DNA of 64,000 bases from Elusimicrobiota bacterium (GTDB lineage: Bacteria; Elusimicrobiota; UBA8919). The DNA is taken from the NCBI GenBank assembly GCA_016928195.1, contig JAFGLF010000076.1:1-64000 (forward strand), read 5' to 3'. Below, in pieces: positions 40,619 through 50,508 of this stretch (position 1 is the stretch's first letter; every line of letters begins with the position of its first letter). A program made the position numbers and the translations under genes. Below the pieces are notes generated by a model. The model ran no database searches and had not been told where the DNA came from. It saw only the letters and a program-made list of their open reading frames with translations.

Positions 40619-42496
40619 ATGTTTTTCTTGATTTTCGGATGTACATTTATTTTTTATATTTTCTCCATGTACCCGACAATTTCTCCTTATCGTGACAGCG
40701 GGGATATGATAGTTTCGGCATTTACTCTCGGGATTGCCCATCCGCCCGGATATCCGCTTTACGTATTATTAGGTAAGATTTTTATCGTTTTATTCCCACT
40801 TGGTAATATTGCATATCGTATAAATTTGATGTCTGCCTTTTTCGGAGCGTTAGCCTGCGGGATATTATATCTGCTGATTAAAAGATTATGTATAGAAAGT
40901 ATAAGCATGGCAGACAAGCCCCGCTATTTATCTATAGCTCCCGCCGTAGCAGTAGTATTATTTGCATTTACATCAGCAATGCATTCTCTCAGTATTGTTT
41001 CTGAAATGTATTCAATAAATATATTTTTCGCTGTTTTAGTAATGTATATCTTATTTTTTCCCAGATACTTTTCGCCAGCCGGCAGATTACTTGCTGTATT
41101 TATTTTGGGGCTGGGAATGGGCAATCACCAGACACTTATACTTTTAATTCCCGGAATAATATATTTAATAATAAGAAATAAGAATAATAACCTTTTGAAT
41201 TTATCTGGCATACGTTATCTGTCATACATCATCTGTATTTTTATGTTGGGGTTATTCGTTTATCTTTTTCTTCCGGTTCGTTCTGCCCGGAATCCTGTCG
41301 CGGATTGGGGTTCTCCCGCTAAATCATTCAGGAATTTTGCAAGAGTTTTTACTCGCGCGGATTATGGTGCCGTACGTCTACATCCTGAGAAAAGCCCATC
41401 ACATCAGAACATCGCAGTGGCAGCCAGACATTTTGTTGATTTTTTAAAAATTTCGGTTGAAGGAAACAGGTTTTTGGTAATTCTCATAATTTGTTTTCTC
41501 TTGTTCGGGATGCAGTTTTCATTTAAAAAGAGTTTTTTCTGGCCGTTATTTTTGTTCTGGTTTTTTTCAGGTCCGTTCTTTTTCATAATTTCAAACCTTC
41601 CTTTGGAAGATAAGACATCGCTACCCATACTGGAACCATATCTTATAATGCCATTGGCAGTTTTTTCAATATGGATTGGACTCGGGATTCTTTATATACA
41701 TTGTAAATTGATTAAATTTGTCAATAATGAAATTGTTTTAATTTTAGCTGCAGGAATAGTAATATTAGGGATTTTTAGAGCACCCGAACTTAATAAACGA
41801 TACGAATTTATTGCCTATGACTATTCAAAAGACCTTCTTAAAACATTGCCTTATAACTCTGTATTGTTCAATCCGGATGATACAACAACCTTTACATTAA
41901 AATATCAGCAGGAATGTTTAGGAAAAAGAAAGGATATTAAACTCGCAGTTTTTTATAAGACATTATGGGGATATCAGCAAATCAAAGAGAGATATCCGGA
42001 AATTTTGCCGAATTATGAAATAAAAGGAGGAATAGAATTGGAGAAAACCCTTTTATCATATAACTTTAACCGGATCCCGTTTTATACGGATAATATAGTC
42101 AAAATACCGAAGCAGTATAAGATTTTTCCAAAGGGATTACTTTACGGTAATTCCGGTATTTTTGAGCAGATGTTTGATTTTTATATAAAAATGCGTACTT
42201 CAGGGAAAGAAAGATTTTTTACACATCAGATAATAAACTATTATTCTGCAGGTTATAATAATTCAGGGCTTGCATTTAATGAGAAAAAGTTGTACAATAA
42301 AAGTATACGGCTCTTTGAAAAAGCAATTGCTATTGATCCGTCATTGTCACAGGCATATAATAATTTAGGTGTCGTGTACTGGGAAAAGGGCGATTATAAA
42401 AAGGCAGCCGATTATTTCAGGGAAGCGCTTAAGTATGTGCCGTCGGATACGGGTGTTAAAGGAAATTTACAAATGGCAGAGGAAAAAATAAAATGA
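40619..42496 (+). CDS. DUF2723 family membrane protein with C-terminal TPR
   Basis: YPTISPYRDSGDMIVSAFTLGIAHPPGYPLYVLLGK; C-terminal SQAYNNLGVVYWEKGDYKKAADYFREALKY. Confidence 0.85.
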   Translation: MFFLIFGCTFIFYIFSMYPTISPYRDSGDMIVSAFTLGIAHPPGYPLYVLLGKIFIVLFPLGNIAYRINLMSAFFGALACGILYLLIKRLCIESISMADKPRYLSIAPAVAVVLFAFTSAMHSLSIVSEMYSINIFFAVLVMYILFFPRYFSPAGRLLAVFILGLGMGNHQTLILLIPGIIYLIIRNKNNNLLNLSGIRYLSYIICIFMLGLFVYLFLPVRSARNPVADWGSPAKSFRNFARVFTRADYGAVRLHPEKSPSHQNIAVAARHFVDFLKISVEGNRFLVILIICFLLFGMQFSFKKSFFWPLFLFWFFSGPFFFIISNLPLEDKTSLPILEPYLIMPLAVFSIWIGLGILYIHCKLIKFVNNEIVLILAAGIVILGIFRAPELNKRYEFIAYDYSKDLLKTLPYNSVLFNPDDTTTFTLKYQQECLGKRKDIKLAVFYKTLWGYQQIKERYPEILPNYEIKGGIELEKTLLSYNFNRIPFYTDNIVKIPKQYKIFPKGLLYGNSGIFEQMFDFYIKMRTSGKERFFTHQIINYYSAGYNNSGLAFNEKKLYNKSIRLFEKAIAIDPSLSQAYNNLGVVYWEKGDYKKAADYFREALKYVPSDTGVKGNLQMAEEKIK

Positions 42497-43554
42497 CACC
42501 CGAAATACTGGATATCTTTTCAAAGGGTTTAAAGCTATTAAATTTAGAGCTTAATCCGCAGCAGATTAAACAGTTTTCGCTTTATTTTGATGAATTAGAA
42601 AACTGGAATTCGAGATTTAACCTTATAAGCCGGAATGCGGATGATAAGATAATAATAAATCATTTTTTGGATTCTCTGAGTATCATTCCGGCGTTTTCGG
42701 ATACTGTTGAAAAAGATATAGCTGTTTTGGATGTCGGAAGCGGGGCAGGATTTCCGGGGATTCCTTTAAAAATCGCAAAACCGGAAATAGTATTAACGCT
42801 GTTAGACTCCTCAAGAAAGAAAACAGAGTTTTTGAGGCATCTCTGCAAAAAAATCGGCATAACGGCGGATGTTATATGCGATAGAGCAGAAAATGCAGCC
42901 AAAATTTCTGCATATGCAGAAAAATATGATATTGTCGTCGCAAGAGCTGTAGCTAAAATGGCGACAACAAAAGAATTGTGTTTTCCGTTTTTAAATAAAA
43001 ACGGTGCTTTAGTTTTACAGTTAGGCAGGGGAGTAAATATTAATATGGAGAACGGAGAAGTTATGTTAGAATTCAATCCTCCTTCTGAAATTTTGCCGGG
43101 GAAATCAGTCCTGAAGGTTAAGAGAAAACCGGCAGGATTTACTTTAATTGAACTTATGATAGTAGTTGCTATTATAGGAATTCTTGCTGCTATTGCGATC
43201 CCGAAATTTGCTGATGTATTAAGAAGAACTAAACAGGGGAGAACAAAAGGCGAATTAGGTACTTTAAGGAGTGCACTTACTTTATATTATGGAGGCATGG
43301 AAGGTGTTATGTACCCCCAAGATGCGGCTGCAATTGAGAATAGCGAGGGGCCAGTACAGACAAAATATCTGGATAGACTAAGCGAGGTTCAACTTGGTCC
43401 CAGTCTTCATAAGGACTCAGGTGAGATTACTGATTTTAATGTAGATGACCCTTTAACGGATTCTGGCAGTTGGGGATATATTTCGGCAAGGGGCAGCATT
43501 TTTGTTGATTGTACCCATTTTGATACTAAAGGCGAATATATAAGCAGTTGGTAA
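42493..43554 (+). CDS. RsmG 16S rRNA methyltransferase fused in frame to a type IV pilin-like domain
   Basis: RsmG part LDVGSGAGFPGIPLKIAKPEIVLTLLDSSRKKTEFL; pilin part KRKPAGFTLIELMIVVAIIGILAAIAIPKF in one frame. Confidence 0.9.
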   Translation: MTPEILDIFSKGLKLLNLELNPQQIKQFSLYFDELENWNSRFNLISRNADDKIIINHFLDSLSIIPAFSDTVEKDIAVLDVGSGAGFPGIPLKIAKPEIVLTLLDSSRKKTEFLRHLCKKIGITADVICDRAENAAKISAYAEKYDIVVARAVAKMATTKELCFPFLNKNGALVLQLGRGVNINMENGEVMLEFNPPSEILPGKSVLKVKRKPAGFTLIELMIVVAIIGILAAIAIPKFADVLRRTKQGRTKGELGTLRSALTLYYGGMEGVMYPQDAAAIENSEGPVQTKYLDRLSEVQLGPSLHKDSGEITDFNVDDPLTDSGSWGYISARGSIFVDCTHFDTKGEYISSW

Positions 43555-43629
43555 TCGGATTATATTGAAGTACCTAAGGGACGTATAAATTTGTTGTTTT
43601 TCTGAATTCCAAGTTTCGGGGTCGGGATT

Positions 43630-44001
43630 ATGGCAGATGAATCGTCCTTTTTTAATATGGCAGAATCGATAAATTCTGACAAAAGAAAATATCCAAGGGT
43701 TATTTATACTGCAGGCGTAGACATTACTTCTGCCAAAAATTGCGGAATTTCATATAAAGGACTTATAAAAAATATAAGTTTGGGCGGTATTTTTGTTGAG
43801 ACTGAAAATCAGTTAGTAATTGGGGATGGCCTTACTTTTACATTTTTACTTTCCGGTAAAAATAGAGTAAAGGCATCAGGAAAAATTGTTTGGGAATATA
43901 AAAATGAAAACTCGAATTATTACGGAGTACAGTTTACATCTATTGGGTTTTTAAGCAGGTTTAGGTTAAAGCGATTTATAAACAGGAAACTTAAAATATA
44001 A
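43630..44001 (+). CDS. PilZ domain-containing protein
   Basis: DKRKYPRVIYTAGV...IKNISLGGIFVETE...YGVQFTSI. Confidence 0.85.
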   Translation: MADESSFFNMAESINSDKRKYPRVIYTAGVDITSAKNCGISYKGLIKNISLGGIFVETENQLVIGDGLTFTFLLSGKNRVKASGKIVWEYKNENSNYYGVQFTSIGFLSRFRLKRFINRKLKI

Positions 44002-44098
44002 AAAATTATAACTTGCTTTTACCATACAAAATTCGTATAATAAATTCCATTCCTTTTCAAAATCTGCATTTAAATCTAAATTCCGAATAATACCTGTT

Positions 44099-45091
44099 GT
44101 GAGAATGAAAAATATAAAAATACTTGTTACTGGCGGCACCGGTTTTCTGGGAAGCCATTTGGTTGAAGAGCTGGTTAAAAGAAATTTTTTTGTAAGGTGT
44201 CTTATAAGAAACCCGAAAAAATTGAAATGGCTTGAAAATTTTCCGGTTGAGGTTGTTCGGGGCGACTGTAATGACAAAAAATCTTTGGATCCGGCGGTTT
44301 CGGGTGTTGATTATGTGATTCATGCTGCCGGACTTGTAAGAGCTATTGAACATAAAAAGCTTTATTTGACAAATGTTAAAGGCACAAAAAATCTTATAGA
44401 AAGTGTTGCAAATATAAACCCTGGCATAAAAAGGTTTGTTTATATTTCTTCACAGGCTGCTGCCGGGCCGGCAGTGAATGGCGGGAAAAAAGCAGAGAAT
44501 GACATACCTAATCCGGTTTCTCATTATGGATTATCGAAACTGCTGGGAGAGGCAGAAGTTTTTAAGTTTCAGAATAAACTGCCCGTAACGGTCTTGAGAC
44601 CTCCTTCCATTTACGGACCCAGGGATAAAGATATTTTTGTATTTTTTAAATATACAAAGAAGTCATTTTTTCCGATTGCAAATACGGAAAAACATTTTAA
44701 TATAAGTTTTGTATCAGATGTTGTAAACGGGATAATTGCAGCAATGGAGTCTGATAAAACAAAAGGTCAGAAATATAATATTGGAGATGATACCGTTTTT
44801 TCGTGGAATTCTCTTGCAGAAACATTGATAAAAGTAGTTAATTCAAGAGCAAAAACAATACGAATGCCGGAAACAGTTTTTTATTTATCAGCCTTTTTTT
44901 CTGAAATTTTTGCTAGATTAAAAAAAGATCCGGCCCTTTTTTCTTTTGATAAACTTAATGAAATTAAACAAAAAGACTGGCTTTTTTCAGCTAAAAAAGC
45001 AAAAGATGATTTCAGATACGAGCCGAAAATCCCGCTGGAAAAAGGGATAAAAATCACATATGATTGGTATTTGGATAAGGGTTGGTTATAA
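44099..45091 (+). CDS. NAD-dependent epimerase/dehydratase family protein
   Basis: ILVTGGTGFLGSHLVEELVKR, YGLSKLLGEAEV. Confidence 0.92.
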   Translation: MRMKNIKILVTGGTGFLGSHLVEELVKRNFFVRCLIRNPKKLKWLENFPVEVVRGDCNDKKSLDPAVSGVDYVIHAAGLVRAIEHKKLYLTNVKGTKNLIESVANINPGIKRFVYISSQAAAGPAVNGGKKAENDIPNPVSHYGLSKLLGEAEVFKFQNKLPVTVLRPPSIYGPRDKDIFVFFKYTKKSFFPIANTEKHFNISFVSDVVNGIIAAMESDKTKGQKYNIGDDTVFSWNSLAETLIKVVNSRAKTIRMPETVFYLSAFFSEIFARLKKDPALFSFDKLNEIKQKDWLFSAKKAKDDFRYEPKIPLEKGIKITYDWYLDKGWL

Positions 45092-45146
45092 AAAGAAGGT
45101 AGTAAATTAAGATAAACTAAAATAAATATGCTATAAGGAGGACAAA

Positions 45147-45461
45147 ATGCTGCTTACAAATATTGAAACGGTCCCTGGTAAAACCATTGTTGAGCATTTT
45201 GGTGTTGTATCAGGAAGTACCGTCCGTGCTAAACACATCGGCAGGGATATTATGGCCGGGCTAAAAAACATTGTTGGTGGTGAATTAAAGGGATATACAG
45301 AGCTTTTACAGGAATCCCGTAACCAGGCAATAAATCGTATGATAGAGCAGGCAAAACAGCTGGGAGCCAATGCTATCGTCAATGTTCGTTTTGCCACATC
45401 ATCTGTGGCTCAGGGTGCAGCTGAACTTTATGTTTATGGGACTGCTGTGCGTATAGAGTAA
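45147..45461 (+). CDS. YbjQ/UPF0145 family protein
   Basis: IVEHFGVVSGSTVRAKHIGRDIMAGLKNIVGGELKGYTELLQESRNQAI. Confidence 0.92.
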   Translation: MLLTNIETVPGKTIVEHFGVVSGSTVRAKHIGRDIMAGLKNIVGGELKGYTELLQESRNQAINRMIEQAKQLGANAIVNVRFATSSVAQGAAELYVYGTAVRIE

Positions 45462-45485
45462 CGGGTTAAAACAAAAGAGGAACTT

Positions 45486-45947
45486 ATGGAACAATTAATT
45501 CAATTAATTATACCTGTTGTCCTCATTGCTTTAGGTTATTTTGCCGGGACTATAGCTGAGTCTAGGCATTATACATCCATAAAAGAACGTGAGAATAAAT
45601 TTTTAAATCTTCCTGCCGTAACAATTAAAAATGTTTTAAGTAAAAACGCAGGAATTGAAAAAGCCGAGTTGGTTTATGGAAGCGTTGTTGTTTCATTAGA
45701 TTATTTTAAACGATTTCTGGCTGCTTTAAGAAATATTGTCGGGGGGGAGGTATCATCCTACGAAACCTTAATAGATAGGGCACGCCGCGAGGCCATTCTG
45801 CGGATGAAGGAAATGGCTGTTGGTGCGGATATTATTCTTAACTTACGTATCGAAACCTCTTCAATAAGTCAAAGTGCAAATAAGCGTAATGCTGTAGGAA
45901 GTATTGAAGTAATATCTTACGGGACAGCGGTTACCTTAAAAAAATAA
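45486..45947 (+). CDS. YbjQ/UPF0145 family protein with N-terminal TM segment
   Basis: LVYGSVVVSLDYFKRFLAALRNIVGGEVSSYETLIDRARREAILRM. Confidence 0.88.
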   Translation: MEQLIQLIIPVVLIALGYFAGTIAESRHYTSIKERENKFLNLPAVTIKNVLSKNAGIEKAELVYGSVVVSLDYFKRFLAALRNIVGGEVSSYETLIDRARREAILRMKEMAVGADIILNLRIETSSISQSANKRNAVGSIEVISYGTAVTLKK

Positions 45948-45948
45948 A

Positions 45949-46770
45949 TTGAAATACACGGCAAAAGAATTAAAAAAAAATGTCAATATTTCCAAGATTT
46001 CACCTATAAAGGAGTTTTTTTTTCTTTTAGGCGGTATTCTTGGAATAATTCTTGTTATATATGTTGTACTTGGTTTTGCAGTAGGTGTTGTTGTATCTAA
46101 GATAGATTTTGATACTGAAAAACGGTTAGAAAGGATTTTTTCAAAAACATATAAAATCAATAAGAGAACGGATAAGGAAATACGGCTTCAAAAGTTTCTG
46201 GATGGGCTTTTGAAAGAATTTCCCAAAGGAAAGAATCATTATAATGTTCGCATAGTTAACAATTCCAAAGTGAATGCCCTGGCTTTACCTGGCGGGAACA
46301 TTGTAGTATTTTCCAGCCTCATAAATGATGCCGAATCGGAAAACGAACTGGTTTTCGTGTTGGCTCATGAGTTAGGACATTTTGTTCATAAAGACCATTT
46401 ACGTATTTTAGGCAGAGGGCTGGTTTTATTGACAATTTCGACGGCCTTGTTCGGTTCAGAAAGTTTTATTACGAAATTTATGGTAAATTTCTTGTCAAAT
46501 GTAGAAATGAAATTTTCTCAACATCAGGAGCTTCTCGCTGATCAGTGGGCGTTGGATTTATTAAATAAACGGTACGGCCATGTTGCAGGAGCAACCGATT
46601 TTTTCAAAAAGATGGCAAAAAAAGAAACAAAAAGTCACTTCTTGTATTTCTTAGCAACGCATCCTCATCCACAGGAGCGTGTAAAGGCTATACAAGAACG
46701 AATTCAAAAAAAGAATTATTTAATAAAGGAAAAAATACCTTTAAATAGGGGTTATAAATCCATTAATTAG
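45949..46770 (+). CDS. M48 family metallopeptidase
   Basis: VLAHELGHFVHKDHLR (HExxH) and QELLADQWALDLL; TTG start. Confidence 0.9.
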   Translation: MKYTAKELKKNVNISKISPIKEFFFLLGGILGIILVIYVVLGFAVGVVVSKIDFDTEKRLERIFSKTYKINKRTDKEIRLQKFLDGLLKEFPKGKNHYNVRIVNNSKVNALALPGGNIVVFSSLINDAESENELVFVLAHELGHFVHKDHLRILGRGLVLLTISTALFGSESFITKFMVNFLSNVEMKFSQHQELLADQWALDLLNKRYGHVAGATDFFKKMAKKETKSHFLYFLATHPHPQERVKAIQERIQKKNYLIKEKIPLNRGYKSIN

Positions 46771-46782
46771 GTAAAGAAGAGG

Positions 46783-47826
46783 GTGATTATGAAAAACTAC
46801 AACGTAGCTGTGGTTGGTGCCACTGGTGCCGTAGGATTGGAAATGGTAAATATGCTTGAAAAAAGGGATTTCCCGGTAGGAAATTTATATCTTTTTGCAT
46901 CTTCAAGGACAGCGGGACGGAAGTTGAAATTCAGGGACAGAGAAATTATTGTAGAAGATATTAACAAAATATCAGATTATTCGGTACTTAAGACTAAATA
47001 CGCGCTGGAGGTAGCTCTTTTTTCCGCCGGAGGATCTGTATCAAAAGCACTGGCTCCGAAATTTGCCGAGCAGGGTATTTTTGTTATAGATAATTCTTCT
47101 GCGTTCAGAATGGAAAAAGAAGTTCCGCTGGTTGTTCCGGAGGTAAATTCCGGAGCACTTTCAAAGAATAAGAAGATTATAGCTAATCCGAACTGTTCAA
47201 CCATACAAATGGTTGTTGTGTTAAAACCGCTTCATGATGCTGTAAAGGTAAAAAAAATCATTGTATCGACCTATCAGGCTGTTTCGGGTGCAGGCGGGCG
47301 GGCAGTGGAGGAATTTCAAAGTCAGACATCAGCGTGGTCAAAAGGTGAAAAGATTCCGCCTGCGGTAAAACTGCCTCATCAGATTGTTTTCAATATTATA
47401 CCGCATATTGATGTTTTCGTTGAGAACGCATATACAAAAGAAGAAATGAAAATGGTCAATGAAACCAAAAAGATACTCGGAGATGATTCAATAAGGGTTT
47501 CCGCAACCTGTGCAAGAGTACCTGTTTTCAGGGGACACTCGGAGGCTGTATGGATTGAGACAGAAGAAAAACTTACAGCACAGGAAGCAAGAAATATATT
47601 GAAACATGCTGAAGGAATAGTGGTTGTAGACGAACCGGCACAAAATAGGTATCCTATGCCCATTAATGCAGCCGGGGAACAGGTAACGTATGTAGGTAGA
47701 ATTCGTGAGGATATTTCAACTGAAAACGGCATAGTTATGTGGATTGTATCTGACAATTTACTCAAAGGTGCGGCATTAAATGCTGTTCAGATTGCCGAAG
47801 GGCTTATAGCAAAGGGGATTTTGTAA
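46783..47826 (+). CDS. asd: aspartate-semialdehyde dehydrogenase
   Basis: NVAVVGATGAVGLEMVNMLEKRDFPV, IIANPNCSTIQMVV, VSATCARVPVFRGHSEAV. Confidence 0.96.
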   Translation: MIMKNYNVAVVGATGAVGLEMVNMLEKRDFPVGNLYLFASSRTAGRKLKFRDREIIVEDINKISDYSVLKTKYALEVALFSAGGSVSKALAPKFAEQGIFVIDNSSAFRMEKEVPLVVPEVNSGALSKNKKIIANPNCSTIQMVVVLKPLHDAVKVKKIIVSTYQAVSGAGGRAVEEFQSQTSAWSKGEKIPPAVKLPHQIVFNIIPHIDVFVENAYTKEEMKMVNETKKILGDDSIRVSATCARVPVFRGHSEAVWIETEEKLTAQEARNILKHAEGIVVVDEPAQNRYPMPINAAGEQVTYVGRIREDISTENGIVMWIVSDNLLKGAALNAVQIAEGLIAKGIL

Positions 47827-47840
47827 GATAAGGGGCTTAT

Positions 47841-47864
47841 CCCGCCCCGATATATCGGGGCGGG
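47841..47864. repeat. 24-bp perfect palindrome CCCGCCCCGATATATCGGGGCGGG
   Basis: Between asd and rplM; read directly. Confidence 0.85.
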
Positions 47865-47901
47865 GGTGACCCCGTATATATCCCGTAGGGATTCTTCGGG
47901 G

Positions 47902-47929
47902 TTGACAAAAGGGTATTTTTTAATATAAT
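47902..47929 (+). promoter_or_regulatory. rplM-rpsI promoter
   Basis: TTGACA-16 bp-TATAAT. Confidence 0.75.
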
Positions 47930-47949
47930 AGAAAAGAGGTGGTAAAATT

Positions 47950-48351
47950 ATGGTTATAAGAAATTGGTTTTTGATTGATGCAGGGGACACTGTACTTGGC
48001 CGGTTATCAACGGCTGCAGTTAGAGTTTTACAGGGTAAGGGGAAAATAGAATATTCCCATAACAAGGATGTCGGTGATTTTTTGGTTATTACTAATGCGG
48101 CAAAAGTAAAGCTAACCGGGAATAAACTTGAACAGAAGTTTGAATATAGGCATTCAGGGTATCCTGGAGGAGATAAGTACAAACCTTATAAGGATTTGAT
48201 GGAAAGTAATCCTGAAAGAATTGTAAGACTTTCCATAGGAGGGATGCTTCCTAAGAACAGACTAAGAGCAAAAATGCTTAAAAGGCTGAAAATTTTTAGA
48301 AATGAAGCAAAACAACTGGAGGGTAAATGTCAAAAGATAAAAGTAAAATAA
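47950..48351 (+). CDS. rplM: 50S ribosomal protein L13
   Basis: WFLIDAGDTVLGRLSTAAVRVLQGK, GGMLPKNRLRAKMLKRLKIF. Confidence 0.97.
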   Translation: MVIRNWFLIDAGDTVLGRLSTAAVRVLQGKGKIEYSHNKDVGDFLVITNAAKVKLTGNKLEQKFEYRHSGYPGGDKYKPYKDLMESNPERIVRLSIGGMLPKNRLRAKMLKRLKIFRNEAKQLEGKCQKIKVK

Positions 48352-48731
48352 TTATCGCAAAAGGAAGACGAAAAACAGCAGTTGCAAACATAAAACTTTC
48401 TGCTGGTTCCGGTAAGGTTACTGTCAACGGCAAGTCCTTGGACAGATATTTTGCAGGGCTGCAGAGGTTCCAGATGACCGCAATTGCCCCGCTTGCTTCG
48501 GTAAATTGTTCATCACAATATGATGTAGGTGTAAATGTATCCGGCGGCGGAGTAATGGCTCAGTCAGAGGCAATTCGTCACGGTCTTGCCCGTGCGCTTG
48601 CAAGCGTAGATTCGGGTTTTAAAAATACTATGAAGAAAGAAGGCTTTTTAACTCGTGATGACAGGATGGTTGAAAGGAAAAAACCTGGTCGCGCTAAAGC
48701 AAGAAAGAGTTTTCAGTGGACAAAACGTTAA
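48327..48731 (+). CDS. rpsI: 30S ribosomal protein S9
   Basis: GRRKTAVANIKLSAGSGKVTVNGK, DRMVERKKPGRAKARKSFQWTKR. Confidence 0.97.
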   Translation: MSKDKSKIIIAKGRRKTAVANIKLSAGSGKVTVNGKSLDRYFAGLQRFQMTAIAPLASVNCSSQYDVGVNVSGGGVMAQSEAIRHGLARALASVDSGFKNTMKKEGFLTRDDRMVERKKPGRAKARKSFQWTKR

Positions 48732-48759
48732 AACGCAAATGTGGTGAGCGAAGCAAACT

Positions 48760-50508
48760 ATGAGACGAAAGACAATAGCATATCTTTTAGGTGCAGTAGC
48801 GGTTTTTATAATCCTCATTCTTAATTTTCTCGGAACACTTGATTTGCTGGAATGGAAGTCATATGATTTCCGCCTGCAGCTTCGCGGGCAGAAAGAACCA
48901 ACCGGAGAAATAGTAATTGCCGCAATTGATGAACCCAGTTTGGCGCGGTACGGCAGATGGCCTTGGGATAGAAGTATACACGCAAGAATGGTTGATAGAC
49001 TTACCGATTTTGATGTAAAGACGATTGGTTTCGATGTCTTTTTCTCTGAAAAAAGTAATCCACGGAGCGATAGGTTATTGGAAGAAGCGATAGCAAGATC
49101 CCGCCGTTCGGTTAGCGAAGTTTATTTTGAAGTAGAAAATATGGTTGCCACAAAAGCCCACCCTCCTTCGGATGCGATTATAAAGGGGTCAGCTGGTCTT
49201 GGTTATCCGTATGTTGCTCCGGAAATGGACGGTATTATAAGAAAAATAATGCCGGTAATGAGGTACAAGGATGAATTATACCCGCACATTTCTATTGCCG
49301 TTGCGGCGGCGTATTTAGGAAAACCATGGAAAGAAGTAGTAAAAGAAATTCCGCTGGATAACTACGGCGAAATGCTTGTTAATCATTGCGGTGGATTTGA
49401 AACATACAAATACATTTCGTATTGTGATATACTTGACGCGAAAATTGACAAAGAGGAACTAAAAAATAAAATAGTACTTTTGGGTTTTGCAGCTTCTGGG
49501 CTTTATGATAGGCATGCTACTCCTTTTTCTCCGACACTCCCAGGAATCGAAACAGTTGCAAACAACATTAATGCCTGTCTAAATGCTGATTATATTTCAT
49601 ATCCAAGCGCCTGGACAGGATTTCTGTCAATAGTTATTATCGGCTGTATTCTTACAGTTCTTTTGCCGAAACTTTCACCTTGGAAGTCAACAGCTTTGAC
49701 ATTAGTTGTTTTTGCTTTGTGGTCAGGTATTTGTGTGTATTATTTTATAGGAAAGCAAATATGGATTCAGTATATACCATCCACTTTTTTAATTTTTCTC
49801 TCTTATATTTCAATTACTTCCTGGAGATTTATAACGGAAGAAAAAGAAAAAAGATGGCTGAAAAAAGCATTTGGACAGTATCTTTCACCTGTGGTAATCA
49901 CCGAGATTATGAAAAACCCGGATTCTCTTGCGCTTGGAGGTAAAAGACAGGAGTTGTCGGTTCTTTTTTCCGATATTCGCGGTTTTACGACAATTTCAGA
50001 AGCATCCACACCGGAAGAAATTGTTGCTCTTTTAAACGAATATCTTACAAAGATGACGGAAATAGTTTTTAAGTATGAAGGAACGCTTGATAAATTTATT
50101 GGAGATGCCGTAATGGCTTTCTGGAATGCGCCTATTGCCCAGGAAGACCATGCCCAACGGGCGGTTTTTTGTGCTATCGAAATGATAGAGGAATTGGCAA
50201 TACTTCAGGATAAATGGCGTGCTGAAAACAAACCCATTATTGATATAGGAATAGGTGTGAATACCGGTGAGATGGTCGTAGGAAATATGGGATCAGTTGA
50301 TAAAATGGATTATACTGTTATAGGGGATAATGTAAACCTCGGAGCGCGGCTCGAGAGTTTAAATAAGGAGTATAAAACACACATAATTATATCGGAGTCA
50401 ACATATAAGCTTGTCAAGGATAAAGTAAAGGTTAAAGATTTAGGGACGACAAAGGTTAAAGGGAAGGCAAAGCCAGTTGAAATTTACGAAGTAAAAGGAA
50501 GGAAGTAG
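48760..50508 (+). CDS. CHASE2 domain-containing adenylate/guanylate cyclase
   Basis: N-terminal CHASE2 (EWKSYDFRLQLRG...IAAIDEPSLARYGRWPWDRSIHA), TM segments, class III cyclase VLFSDIRGFTTISE...FIGDAVMAFWNAP. Confidence 0.92.
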   Translation: MRRKTIAYLLGAVAVFIILILNFLGTLDLLEWKSYDFRLQLRGQKEPTGEIVIAAIDEPSLARYGRWPWDRSIHARMVDRLTDFDVKTIGFDVFFSEKSNPRSDRLLEEAIARSRRSVSEVYFEVENMVATKAHPPSDAIIKGSAGLGYPYVAPEMDGIIRKIMPVMRYKDELYPHISIAVAAAYLGKPWKEVVKEIPLDNYGEMLVNHCGGFETYKYISYCDILDAKIDKEELKNKIVLLGFAASGLYDRHATPFSPTLPGIETVANNINACLNADYISYPSAWTGFLSIVIIGCILTVLLPKLSPWKSTALTLVVFALWSGICVYYFIGKQIWIQYIPSTFLIFLSYISITSWRFITEEKEKRWLKKAFGQYLSPVVITEIMKNPDSLALGGKRQELSVLFSDIRGFTTISEASTPEEIVALLNEYLTKMTEIVFKYEGTLDKFIGDAVMAFWNAPIAQEDHAQRAVFCAIEMIEELAILQDKWRAENKPIIDIGIGVNTGEMVVGNMGSVDKMDYTVIGDNVNLGARLESLNKEYKTHIIISESTYKLVKDKVKVKDLGTTKVKGKAKPVEIYEVKGRK

